A stretch of DNA of 22,940 nt from an uncultured Lachnospiraceae bacterium (lineage in GTDB: Bacteria > Bacillota > Clostridia > Lachnospirales > Lachnospiraceae). The stretch lies in the NCBI GenBank assembly GCA_910585625.1, contig CAJUFQ010000029.1, positions 22,519-45,458 on the forward strand, in the 5' to 3' direction. Made by a program: the position numbers and the translations under genes. This document shows positions 14,533-22,691 of this stretch, in pieces; within the stretch, counting starts at the first letter, position 1, and every line of letters starts with the position of its first letter. The notes beneath the pieces were generated by a model, which was not told the origin of the DNA, made no database searches, and saw only the letters and a program-made list of their open reading frames with translations.

Positions 14533-15390
14533 CTATTGTTTTAATGCCATTGCCCCGATGCCCTTCTCCATATCTTCCTTTCCTCCCAGAAAAAGCAGCA
14601 GCATGGGAATTAAGACCATGACAGAACTCGCAAAAATATACTGGATGCTGCTTTCGCTGATTTCTGGTATGTAGAGGGAAAACGGCCACAAGGACGGCGT
14701 CTTTAAAAAAAGCAGCGGCGGCTCCACCATGTTCCAGTATTCTGCCAGGCCCAGCAACGCCGCTGACTTAATCCCTGGCATTGCCAAAGGAACACCCAGA
14801 TGCCAGAACGTCCGCAGCCTGCTTTTGCTGTCCAGGGAAAACGCCTCATAGAGTTCTTCCGGTATGCCAAGAAAACTGCGGTAGATGAGGAATACCGGGA
14901 ATGTCGAGAAAACTGCCGGCAAAATAATCGCTGCGTGGGTATCAAGCAGCCCTGCAAAATCTATCACAAGATAATTTGACAGCATCGTGACCTGGAAGGG
15001 CAACAGCATCAGCACCGTATAGAGGTAAAACAGCAGACTGCTTACTCTCCCATGCCAACGGGAAAATCCCCATGCCGCAGGGACGGCGAACAACAGCTGC
15101 CCACTGACAATGAGTCCTGCTATCTTAACTGAATTCCAGAAAACCACATAAAATTCAGGCCTATCCAGCAAGGCTTCGACAAATCCCCTAAGAGTGGGAA
15201 AAGCGGGAAACAGCGCAAGATATGTTTTCCCCTGCCCATTCAGCGCCCCGCCCAAGGCAGCCAGAAGCTCATGCCTGTCCGTGACAGCGCCCACCAATAA
15301 GAGAACAACAGGGAAACAAGAAACAATGCCAAAAAGAAAGGCAATCAAAGCAAATATCTTCTTAATTATGGAACGAACCAGAATCGCCAC
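14533..15390 (-). CDS. ABC transporter permease, MalG-like (sugar type), degenerate EAA loop
   Basis: A 285-residue six-helix permease of the binding-protein-dependent, carbohydrate-type group. The cytoplasmic EAA loop, which docks the ATPase, reads EELYEAFSLDSKSRL then HLGVPLAMPG: the usual EAAxxDGA core is changed to EAFSLDSK, while the LP...P end is kept. Helices lie near 13-33, 85-108, 117-136, 145-170, 200-215 and 250-268. The start is uncertain: GTG at 15388-15390 directly abuts its AAAGGGAG site, and the next in-frame TTG is 14 codons later. The gene overlaps the other permease by 29 bases, so translation is coupled. Confidence 0.88.
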   Translation of the reverse strand: MAILVRSIIKKIFALIAFLFGIVSCFPVVLLLVGAVTDRHELLAALGGALNGQGKTYLALFPAFPTLRGFVEALLDRPEFYVVFWNSVKIAGLIVSGQLLFAVPAAWGFSRWHGRVSSLLFYLYTVLMLLPFQVTMLSNYLVIDFAGLLDTHAAIILPAVFSTFPVFLIYRSFLGIPEELYEAFSLDSKSRLRTFWHLGVPLAMPGIKSAALLGLAEYWNMVEPPLLFLKTPSLWPFSLYIPEISESSIQYIFASSVMVLIPMLLLFLGGKEDMEKGIGAMALKQ

Positions 15391-16204
15391 CTCCCTTTTT
15401 GCGAAACGGATAGACTATCACCATAAACAGACAGACTGCCATGACCGCACTCGCCGACATCTTATCAACCGCCATCTCCCGGAACCAGTTATGGAACAGA
15501 TGCTGCATCATATAGATGCTTTGATGCGGGTATTCTCCTGCCAGCAAATAACACTCACGGTATGATTTCAGCGTCCCCGTTACCGCCAGGATAAACGCTG
15601 CGGAAAACATAGGTATCAGCCCGGGGAGCGTGATATAACGGAATCTGTCAAACGCCCCCGCCCCATCCACTGCCGCTGCATCATAGTAACTTTGGGGAAT
15701 TTTCTCAAGCCCCGCCAGCCATAGGACAACATAATACCCGATATTTTTCCACAAGAAACTGGCAACCAGAACCCAAAATGCACAGGACGTATTCAGCCAG
15801 TCTGCCGAAAGCCCCAGATAGCTGTTAATAAACCCATTTCTGTGAAACGCCATGTTCCACACAAACACCAGGGAGACTGCCGGCACGGCCATCGGCAGCA
15901 GGCATACATATTTGCAGAACTTTGCCATTCCCGACCAGATAATATGCGCCAGCAGCAGGGACAGGCCCAGCAGCAGGGGCACGCATACCAACAGGAAACG
16001 CAGGCTGTTGCCTGCTGCCAGGCGGAATGCCTCGTTGGCAAACACAGCCTGATAGCTTTGGAATCCGATAAACCGTTTCCCTGCGACATCGGTAAACGAT
16101 CTCCTCACCACATCCGCGAAGGGCAGGAATACAAAAAACGAAATCCCTGCCAGACTTGGGATGATAAACATATATTCTTTCAAGCCATGCACATTCTTTC
16201 TCAT
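15362..16204 (-). CDS. ABC transporter permease, MalF/UgpA-like (sugar type)
   Basis: A 280-residue six-helix permease, partner of the MalG-like protein. The EAA loop is close to canonical: YYDAAAVDGAGAFDRF followed by YITLPGLIP. N-terminal EYMFIIPSLAGISFFVFLPF and SFTDV are typical of the family. The ATG overlaps the stop of the lipoprotein gene in an ATGA junction, with GAGGAAAG upstream. The heterodimer should import what the lipoprotein binds, but no ATPase gene is present in the operon. Firmicute sugar importers often share one ATPase (MsmX type) encoded elsewhere, which may apply here. Confidence 0.93.
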   Translation of the reverse strand: MRKNVHGLKEYMFIIPSLAGISFFVFLPFADVVRRSFTDVAGKRFIGFQSYQAVFANEAFRLAAGNSLRFLLVCVPLLLGLSLLLAHIIWSGMAKFCKYVCLLPMAVPAVSLVFVWNMAFHRNGFINSYLGLSADWLNTSCAFWVLVASFLWKNIGYYVVLWLAGLEKIPQSYYDAAAVDGAGAFDRFRYITLPGLIPMFSAAFILAVTGTLKSYRECYLLAGEYPHQSIYMMQHLFHNWFREMAVDKMSASAVMAVCLFMVIVYPFRKKGGGDSGSFHN

Positions 16205-18522
16205 TCTTTCCTCATCAGCTCCAAGGCCTGTGCTATCTCATCTACTGCTGCGTCAACCGTTTTCTCTCCCTCTAAATAAGCACTGCCGCTTTCCAACGCC
16301 TTGCCAAGCGTCACGCCGTCTTCCATTGCAAGCGCTGCCAAGCCGTCAATCTCACGCCGCAACCTGGCAAACGCTTCTTCTCCCGGCCACCCATAAGACT
16401 TGCCAACCCCTGCTGCTTCTTCTCCATATCGATCTGGCTCATCCGGGGACGGCGGCAAAACCATATCTTCAAACGTTGCCCGGTTTACCGGAAAACCCAT
16501 AATGATCTCATACATTCCGTCAGGAAATATCTCCTGCTCTTCTTCACTTAAGGCAAACGCCAGCAGTTCTGCCGCCATGTCAGCGTTCTCCGCATCCCTA
16601 TTGACTCCCATCAGCAACGCGCTGAATACCCCTTCCGAAAGCATCTGGTACGAATAACCATAGTCACATATGACCCTGAAATCCAGCAAGTTGCTTAAAT
16701 ACCCGACATCCATCGCCACATTTTTATACTTTATGCTCCATGCATCCAGGGAATTGTCATTAGCAAAGATATCGTAAGTTTTTTCCGCTTCCTCCTCGCC
16801 GTCCCTGTAAAACTGGGTAAATTCATTTTCATGTTCCAACAGCAAATCATCCATTTCTTTAACCTTTTCCAGGAATTCTTTCAGCTTTTCCCTGGAAATG
16901 CTTCCATCTTCCTGCTGTAGGTTTTGCCAATAAATGCTTAACATGAAGCGCAAAAGCTTCTGCCCCGACCGCGAAAAAGGCGGCAGGCCGTCCACTGCTT
17001 TCACTGCCTGAAGCAGTTCTTCTGACGAGCCGTCCTTTGCTATGGCTGATGCTTCCCCAATCATTACCGGAAACTTAAAACAGATAGGAGCTGCATACTG
17101 GACACCGTCTGTCTGGCAGGCCCGGAACAGATTTGCAAACCCTTCCCTGCCATCGATATACGCTTCCAAATCACTGCCCAAATCTTTCAGGATTCCTTTT
17201 TCCCCAAAGGATTTCCAGGGAAGCCCATTAAGGATTAACACGTCCGGCCCATTCCCTGCCATAATCTCCGTATTCAGGCTGCTTATGGCGTCCGTTTCCT
17301 CCTTTGCGGAAGCACTGTCCATGCCGATTTCGTATTCCACTGACACCTCTGGATGGCTTGACTGGAAATCAGAGATTATTTTTTCTGCCACTTTATTTTC
17401 TTTCAGGGAATAGACCGCCAGCTTCTGTTCCGGCTGCATAAGCAATTCCTCATCATACACATATCTCAAGCTCTCCATGCCCACCCCGTTATAGTTCTGG
17501 GTAAACAGCAGGAACACTTCTTCGTTTACGGCAAAAAAACCTTTCACGCTGCTCTCCTCACTGGAAAGGCTGCTTAACTTTCCGTCCGCCAGCCGCTCTG
17601 TAAGCGCCATGCCATAGTCCGTTCCATAAATCCCACTGTCGTTGCAGTAAAATATCTTTTCCGCCTCGGCATTTACGTCCATGGAACATAAGAAATTATT
17701 ACCCAATGGAATAGCCAGATCCCCCAACATCTCCCCCGTATCTGCATCCAGGACTTTTAGCTCCCCATTGAACCTATTAAGGTAAAGCCTATCCCCAAAC
17801 AGCGCAATCTCCGCTATATCCGTATCCATTTCCCACAAAACACTGCCACTGTCCGACGCAAAACAGTACACCTGCAAATATTGTTTATCCTCCTCTCCAG
17901 AAGTGAACATGCCGTAAACTTTCCCATCCTCTGCAAGAAAAATCTGCTGAAGCCCATAGCATGACTGCAAATCCTCCTCCCCCGGCTCCGGCAGCTGCAG
18001 ATGCATGGGACGAGCTTTCGGGCTTTCTCCCAAATCCTCTATCAGGAAATACACATACTCCCCGATTGGATATCGGTCGTCCATCGGGTCTTCCGACATC
18101 TTCCCGGCGGACACTGCTATGCACCCCCCTGCCCCGAAAGAAGCCGCAACTGCCCGATACCCTTTGGGCATCCACTCCGTTCCCAGCTCCATCTGCTCCC
18201 AGGATACGCCATTATCCTTACTCTCATAAAGCAAAAAACTGCCCGGCTCATCCTCAAATAAGACTTTTGTATTGCCGTCGCCGCATTCCACATCAAAGAT
18301 ATTCCTGACAGCCGCCGGAAAAGCAATCTTCTCCTCACGGTATCTTCCCCTGTCAGGCGTTTCCTTGGCCTTTTCTCCATCCCTCGGTCCGGCTGCTTCT
18401 TCCTGCTGCAAATCCGATATGTTTCTCTTTTCCTGCCTGCTGCCCATAGGCGCGCAGGCCGCTGTGAAAACCAGGAAAATGCCAAACACGGCGGCAGCCA
18501 GACACAACGATTTCTTTCCCAT
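16201..18522 (-). CDS. Lipoprotein: beta-propeller-like domain fused to ABC solute-binding domain
   Basis: A 773-residue exported lipoprotein. The ATG at 18520-18522 has AAAGGAGGA at the right distance, and the signal peptide ends in FTAAC with lipid-acceptor C23. After a charged linker (24-64), residues about 65-350 look like a beta-propeller: an Asp-box SKDNGVSW (101-108), strand-rich repeats and PQQ-like pieces such as VLDADTGEMLGDL (257-269). Residues about 366-773 match family 1 solute-binding proteins (LAVYSLKENKVAEKIISDFQ, GNGPDVLILNG, a late hinge region with GFPVNRATF). Normal binding proteins are about 400-450 residues, so the N-terminal half is an addition. It heads the operon and faces the two-component genes. 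Confidence 0.88.
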   Translation of the reverse strand: MGKKSLCLAAAVFGIFLVFTAACAPMGSRQEKRNISDLQQEEAAGPRDGEKAKETPDRGRYREEKIAFPAAVRNIFDVECGDGNTKVLFEDEPGSFLLYESKDNGVSWEQMELGTEWMPKGYRAVAASFGAGGCIAVSAGKMSEDPMDDRYPIGEYVYFLIEDLGESPKARPMHLQLPEPGEEDLQSCYGLQQIFLAEDGKVYGMFTSGEEDKQYLQVYCFASDSGSVLWEMDTDIAEIALFGDRLYLNRFNGELKVLDADTGEMLGDLAIPLGNNFLCSMDVNAEAEKIFYCNDSGIYGTDYGMALTERLADGKLSSLSSEESSVKGFFAVNEEVFLLFTQNYNGVGMESLRYVYDEELLMQPEQKLAVYSLKENKVAEKIISDFQSSHPEVSVEYEIGMDSASAKEETDAISSLNTEIMAGNGPDVLILNGLPWKSFGEKGILKDLGSDLEAYIDGREGFANLFRACQTDGVQYAAPICFKFPVMIGEASAIAKDGSSEELLQAVKAVDGLPPFSRSGQKLLRFMLSIYWQNLQQEDGSISREKLKEFLEKVKEMDDLLLEHENEFTQFYRDGEEEAEKTYDIFANDNSLDAWSIKYKNVAMDVGYLSNLLDFRVICDYGYSYQMLSEGVFSALLMGVNRDAENADMAAELLAFALSEEEQEIFPDGMYEIIMGFPVNRATFEDMVLPPSPDEPDRYGEEAAGVGKSYGWPGEEAFARLRREIDGLAALAMEDGVTLGKALESGSAYLEGEKTVDAAVDEIAQALELMRKE

Positions 18523-18584
18523 AAATATCTTCCTCCTTTTCCTGCTTCCTTGTATGTCCAGCATCTTACCATACGTGCCTTCGT

Positions 18585-18643
18585 AAAGTCCTCTAAAAGT
18601 CCTCTAAAACAGCGTCACTTCCAGAGGACTTTTAGAGAACTTT
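18585..18643. promoter_or_regulatory. Symmetric four-box operator between transport operon and two-component genes
   Basis: AGTCCTCT occurs at 18587-18594 and 18598-18605 (11-base period), and its inverse AGAGGACT at 18623-18630 with AGAGAACT at 18634-18641 (again 11 bases). Together they make 21-base inverted arms with one mismatch around an 17-base centre. Tandem boxes one helical turn apart are typical of OmpR-family regulator sites, so the adjacent response regulator probably binds here and controls both directions. Confidence 0.75.
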
Positions 18644-18653
18644 TTGATATAAT
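18634..18653 (+). promoter_or_regulatory. Activator-type promoter of the response regulator gene
   Basis: A perfect TATAAT (18648-18653) lies six bases after the last AGAGAACT box. At the -35 position (about 18625-18630) there is no TTGACA-like sequence, only the regulator boxes. This suggests activation by the bound regulator rather than constitutive use. Transcription would start near 18660. Confidence 0.6.
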
Positions 18654-18699
18654 TGGGCATGAGGAGGGCCCAACTCTGTTGGGAGGATCCCTGATGCCT
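18652..18699 (+). repeat. Direct repeat, copy 1, leader of the response regulator
   Basis: This is a 48-base unit beginning ATTGGGCATGAGG and ending CCTGATGCCT (one C more before TGATGCCT here). It contains TTGGGC/GCCCAA and CCCAAC/GTTGGG inverted pairs that share the central CCCAA and so cannot form together. The start of the unit overlaps the TATAAT box. Confidence 0.85.
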
Positions 18700-18721
18700 C
18701 CTTTCGGAGCCATTGAAGTTC

Positions 18722-18770
18722 ATTGGGCATGAGGAGGGGCCCAACTCTGTTGGGAGGCGTCCTGATGCCT
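18722..18770 (+). repeat. Direct repeat, copy 2, leader of the response regulator
   Basis: This 49-base unit is nearly identical to copy 1 and offset by 70 bases, with one extra G in the GGGG run and GCGTC in place of ATCC near the end. It lies 31 bases before the response regulator ATG, within the transcribed leader. A short CTCC-TTTC-GGAG hairpin lies between the copies. Confidence 0.85.
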
Positions 18771-18801
18771 TATGGCAACGCAAAAACAACGGAGGTATAT
18801 C

Positions 18802-19494
18802 ATGAGAATCCTGATTATTGAAGATGATGCCAGCCTGGCTCAACTCTTAGTTTACGGACTGGAAGAAGAAGCTTTTTCTGCCGATGTCTGCGCTGACGGA
18901 CTGGAAGGGCTTACATTAGCCTTGCAGGATATGCATGACCTTATTCTTCTTGACCGTATGCTTCCCGGATTACCCGGTGAAGAAATCCTAACACGCATAC
19001 GGCGCAATAACATCGCCACACCTGTTATATTTATCACGGCTATCGGTGATTCTGCTGAAAAAATTAACGGTTTGGATCTCGGCGCGGACGATTACCTGGT
19101 AAAACCCTTTGATATCGGCGAGCTTCTGGCACGCATACGCAGCGTCATGCGCAGGAGCCTGCATCAGCCCGCAGCCACCGACCTTGCGTTCGGGGATATA
19201 TACCTCTCGGAAAAAGAATCGAAGCTGACCCACAGAGGCAAAAGCTTCCTAATCCCGAAAAAAGAGTCAGAACTCCTGGCTTACTTCCTGCGGAATCCTG
19301 GCCAGGTTCTATCGCGTATGCAGATTATCGGAAATGTCTGGGGCCCGCATACGGAAATCGAAGACGGCAACCTGGACAACTATATTTACTTGTTACGAAA
19401 AAAGCTGAACTCTTTAGACACAAACGTACACATCGTAACGAAGCACCGCCAGGGTTACTGCCTGATGATAAAAGGAGATTCCAATGTTCCATAA
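18802..19494 (+). CDS. OmpR-family response regulator
   Basis: A 230-residue regulator. The receiver domain (1-about 118) has the acidic pair E7/D8 with D9, phospho-acceptor D51 in LILLDRMLPG, the switch region FITAIGD and lysine in DDYLVKPFD. The winged-helix DNA-binding domain (about 130-225) shows LAFGDIYLSE, LIPKKESELLAYFLRNPGQVLSR and LRKKL...VTKHRQGYCL. The ATG at 18802 follows GGAGG at 18791-18795; an earlier in-frame ATG at 18772 lacks such a site. It overlaps the kinase gene by 11 bases. It likely binds the AGTCCTCT boxes upstream and thereby controls itself and the divergent transport operon. Confidence 0.96.
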   Translation: MRILIIEDDASLAQLLVYGLEEEAFSADVCADGLEGLTLALQDMHDLILLDRMLPGLPGEEILTRIRRNNIATPVIFITAIGDSAEKINGLDLGADDYLVKPFDIGELLARIRSVMRRSLHQPAATDLAFGDIYLSEKESKLTHRGKSFLIPKKESELLAYFLRNPGQVLSRMQIIGNVWGPHTEIEDGNLDNYIYLLRKKLNSLDTNVHIVTKHRQGYCLMIKGDSNVP

Positions 19495-20767
19495 AGCACA
19501 GACAAAACTTTCTTTCATCTGCTGCCTTGCCACCTCATTAATTGTGCTGGTTATTATTTTATGCTGCCTGAAAGTCTCGGAAAAAACGATGTATGGAAAA
19601 GAAAAGGCTCTTTTCCTCCTGGAGGCCAACACCATTTCCACCGATCTGCATTTGGGGGACAATATTGACATTGCCTGGTACAACAGGCATCATGCACAAG
19701 AGAACATCCTTTATATCGAAACGAATGGCAGACCTTCCACGCTGTCTGCTTTAATTCTCTCAGAACAGGAAATCTCTTATATAAATGAAATTAAAGAATA
19801 CTTAACAGGCAAACAGCTTACCAAAGCAGCCACGGCAGAAGATGCAGACGTAAGCCGGCATTCGCTGCGATATGACAGCGCCAGCCACCGTTTCCTCGTG
19901 ATGCATGAACGCTTGACGGAAAAGGATCCGCAAGTATCGTATCTCTATCTATACTGTTTAGACGGCTATTACTCAAATATCCGCATGCAGCGCATCCGCT
20001 TTGGCTCTATCTGGCTTGCCTCCATATTGATTTTGTATGTGTTTTCCCATGTATTTACCTCCCATGTATTAAAACCGCTCATCCAAAACGATGAAAGACA
20101 GAGGCATTTCGTTGCGGTTGCCTCCCATGAGCTGCGCTCTCCATTAGCCGTTTTTAAAACCGGCCTGTCTATCTTAAAGAGCAAATCCGATTCTGCCAAA
20201 ACAACCCATATTTTCTCTCTGATGGAAAATGAAATGTCCCGCATGGAACGGTTAATCCAAGACCTCCTATGCCTCTCCAAGGCGGAAAATGCAACATGGA
20301 GCTTTCTGAGAGAGCCTGTCGCCCTCGACCATTTATTACAAGGAATATATGAAAAATTCGCAGCCACCGCCGCTGACAAAAACCTTTTCCTGTCTTTGTC
20401 AACAGCCGATGGCTGCGATTACAACTGCCTGTGCGACCGCCAGCGGATAGAACAGGCAATCACAATCCTCATAGACAACGCCCTCTCCTATACCCCTGCC
20501 GGGGAGCAAATCTCATTAAATTTGTTTTACGCCCACCGAAAATACTATATCCAGGTGGCAGACACCGGAACAGGCATCCCGGATTCTGAAAAAGAAAAAA
20601 TATTCGGCCGGTTCTACCAAGTCAATTCTTCCCACAGCCACAAAGGACATTTCGGGCTGGGCCTCTCCATAGCCTGGGAAATCTGCCATGCACACGGCGG
20701 CAGGCTCTCCGTCAGCGACACCAACGGCGGCGGCAGTACATTTACTATCAAACTGCCAAAATATTAA
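19484..20767 (+). CDS. Sensor histidine kinase
   Basis: A 427-residue membrane kinase. Two helices (about 10-29 and 173-191) enclose an extracytoplasmic sensor region of about 140 residues that I cannot assign. Only a short linker, without a clear HAMP domain, precedes the HisKA region with the phospho-accepting H215 in ASHELRSPL. The ATPase domain has the N box QAITILIDNALSYTP, the G1 box DTGTGIP, the F box IFGRFYQ and the G2 box GHFGLGLSIA. All catalytic parts are intact. It is translationally coupled to the response regulator. With the facing lipoprotein/permease operon it probably senses the transported ligand or its binding-protein complex; that link is inferred. Confidence 0.95.
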   Translation: MFHKAQTKLSFICCLATSLIVLVIILCCLKVSEKTMYGKEKALFLLEANTISTDLHLGDNIDIAWYNRHHAQENILYIETNGRPSTLSALILSEQEISYINEIKEYLTGKQLTKAATAEDADVSRHSLRYDSASHRFLVMHERLTEKDPQVSYLYLYCLDGYYSNIRMQRIRFGSIWLASILILYVFSHVFTSHVLKPLIQNDERQRHFVAVASHELRSPLAVFKTGLSILKSKSDSAKTTHIFSLMENEMSRMERLIQDLLCLSKAENATWSFLREPVALDHLLQGIYEKFAATAADKNLFLSLSTADGCDYNCLCDRQRIEQAITILIDNALSYTPAGEQISLNLFYAHRKYYIQVADTGTGIPDSEKEKIFGRFYQVNSSHSHKGHFGLGLSIAWEICHAHGGRLSVSDTNGGGSTFTIKLPKY

Positions 20768-20795
20768 ACCCTACAAATCCCGCAGAAAAAACCTG

Positions 20796-22583
20796 TCAAT
20801 TCACATACTTGATAATCGTATCCCAAACAGAGGGACGCTCAAGCCCTAATTTCCAATATGCCGCGCCTGCAAGCTGGCTGTCCTTCATGACTTTGAGCTT
20901 CATCTCTATGGATTCCTCATTTTCAATCCACACCTTGTGTTTCTTATCTTCACTGGCATATTCTGCCACATACTGCCCATCTTCCTCCGACCAGACCATC
21001 TTTGCGCCATTTGCCGTGCAGATGTCCTCGGTTGTCTGCATACCTTCCTCGGTGCAAGTAAACGTATACGGTACATAATCCTCTGACGCAGATTCCACGT
21101 CCTCCCCGGAACCCTCCTTAGGCGTAAGCTCCCAGACTCTGCTGTAGAAGGGGACTCCCAGGATAGTCTGCTCTGCCGGAACTTCTTTCAAGGTGTCTTT
21201 GACGCCATTTTCCACAAATCCGATGGACGACACAGACCCGATATCCTCAGAACCGCTGTAATGCTCATCATAGGCCATAATAATGATATAATCCGCAAAG
21301 ACTGCCTGTTCCGCCCGGTTATAAAATTCTGTATAAGAAGTTGGCACATAATTGTCCACAGACAATACCAAGTCATTATTCTCGCATTTTATTGAAAGCT
21401 CCCGGATAAACTGCACATAAGAATCCCCTGCCTCCTGGCTCAATGCCTCAAAATCAAGATTGATGCCATCCAGGTCATATTCAATCGCCGCCGCTATAAT
21501 CTGGTTTGTGAGGTAATCCCTGGTGGAAGTGTGGGTCATCACATAGGTCGTGTCGACGTCTGGGTTTTCCAGGTTGCTGATAAGCCCCCAGACATCCACG
21601 CCCTGCCCATGGCAGTATGTCACATAATCCCTGCTTGCCAGGGAATAGATATTCCCCTCATTGTCGTTCAGGTAGAACCAGGTCGGGGAAATGACATTTA
21701 TCCCCTTCGTAGCCTGCAGGACATCTGCCACGCGGTCGTTTGCCTCCGGGCTGGTCACCTGATGCCATCCCAGGCTGACTGTCTCTTCCTTCAATAAATG
21801 TGCGAACTCCGGCTCCTCAAACGCACGGGAAATCGTCTCCGACGTCACTTCCCCCAGCTTGCTGTTTTTGAGATAGCCAATCATGCCGTCTTCGGTACAG
21901 ACCCGGCTCCAGTCATCCCCCTGGTCAATCATTGTCACCCTGCTGCCCTTAGGCACATCCGCCACTATCGGGCTCTTGATGCCGCCCTTTAGGCGGATTG
22001 CCGTTTTCTTCTTCACATCCGCACGTGAAACCTGCCCCCAGGCTGAGATAATCTGTACACGGTTGGGTTCTGCGTTGACTTTGAAATCCAGGTTCGTATA
22101 CTTCTGCACAAACTCCAACGCAAGGTAGACTGCCTCGCCGTCCGCCTTTACAACCGTATACTCTGTATTCTCATTTTTTTTCCCGACCATGTAAGCATTC
22201 TCTCCAGCGTTCACAGTAATCACATCTGTGTCCGTCGTATAACGCAGGATATTCTCATTGGCATCCCAGTAAAACCTCTGGTTTAAATACTTTCTGACCG
22301 CCTGGTAGTCCAGATATACACGGCCATCCCAGAGCTTGGCTTTCTCTTCCACAAGCTTCCGGTCAAGAATCAACGCCATATCGTCTGCCTCCCAGACATT
22401 GTAATATTCCTGCAAATCGGCCCTCTCCTTGGTCGGCGTATATTTCTTGACCAGCGTACTGATAAAAGCCGCCAAAAGCACAATAAAGATAAATGCTATG
22501 GCAGCAAGTATGGGCGCCTTATTGATTTTAGGCCCCCTGGGTCTTTTCATCCTCTGTCTGTTTACTCTCCCTGATTCCGGCAT
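20796..22583 (-). CDS. Membrane-anchored GH18 protein with SH3 domain
   Basis: A 595-residue protein with a basic N-terminus and one membrane helix (about 24-45), so the rest is outside. Residues about 65-180 resemble the copper-amine-oxidase-like/stalk domain found in clostridial wall enzymes. An SH3b-like domain spans about 193-245. A GH18 domain (about 265-595) has the motif DGINLDFE (372-379) with catalytic Glu E379, and MAYDEHYSG further on. The DGxNxDFE variant is common in spore and peptidoglycan-related YaaH/SleL-like GH18 proteins, so a wall-glycan hydrolase acting on N-acetylglucosamine bonds is likely. The ATG follows AGGAGGAAATT. It converges with the kinase gene; only 28 bases separate them and no clear terminator is seen. 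Confidence 0.9.
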   Translation of the reverse strand: MPESGRVNRQRMKRPRGPKINKAPILAAIAFIFIVLLAAFISTLVKKYTPTKERADLQEYYNVWEADDMALILDRKLVEEKAKLWDGRVYLDYQAVRKYLNQRFYWDANENILRYTTDTDVITVNAGENAYMVGKKNENTEYTVVKADGEAVYLALEFVQKYTNLDFKVNAEPNRVQIISAWGQVSRADVKKKTAIRLKGGIKSPIVADVPKGSRVTMIDQGDDWSRVCTEDGMIGYLKNSKLGEVTSETISRAFEEPEFAHLLKEETVSLGWHQVTSPEANDRVADVLQATKGINVISPTWFYLNDNEGNIYSLASRDYVTYCHGQGVDVWGLISNLENPDVDTTYVMTHTSTRDYLTNQIIAAAIEYDLDGINLDFEALSQEAGDSYVQFIRELSIKCENNDLVLSVDNYVPTSYTEFYNRAEQAVFADYIIIMAYDEHYSGSEDIGSVSSIGFVENGVKDTLKEVPAEQTILGVPFYSRVWELTPKEGSGEDVESASEDYVPYTFTCTEEGMQTTEDICTANGAKMVWSEEDGQYVAEYASEDKKHKVWIENEESIEMKLKVMKDSQLAGAAYWKLGLERPSVWDTIIKYVN

Positions 22584-22609
22584 AATTTCCTCCTATGTAC
22601 AAATAGGAA

Positions 22610-22683
22610 CAAAGCGGACAAGTCCGCTTCAACTCCCTAAATCCCTCATTCTTGAGGGACTTGGCTGCTTTGCTGCGCCGAGC
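22610..22683 (-). repeat. Structured repeat element, copy 1 (leader of the GH18 gene)
   Basis: The unit holds GCGGAC/GTCCGC (22614-22619, 22622-22627), TCCCTCA/TGAGGGA (22642-22648, 22653-22659) and an outer pair CAAAGC/GCTTTG (22610-22615, 22667-22672), and ends in CTGCGCCGAGC. Read on minus, the GC-rich hairpin is followed by TTTG, somewhat terminator-like, and lies 27 bases before the GH18 ATG. A second copy at 22837-22911 keeps every pairing despite base changes. Confidence 0.85.
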
Positions 22684-22691
22684 GCTGATTT

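Noticed and set aside
15842..16279. Plus-strand frames within the permease and lipoprotein genes (also 13971-14674, 17042-17413, 17961-18308)
   Set aside because: They are antisense shadows of well-supported genes with no ribosome site and no recognisable product.
18585..18643. The long inverted repeat as a bidirectional terminator
   Set aside because: It lies between divergent genes, upstream of both, has no T-run in the right place, and each arm is itself a tandem of boxes, which fits an operator.
20768..20795. Terminator between the kinase and GH18 genes
   Set aside because: The 28 bases hold no inverted repeat of useful length, although convergent genes would be expected to have one.
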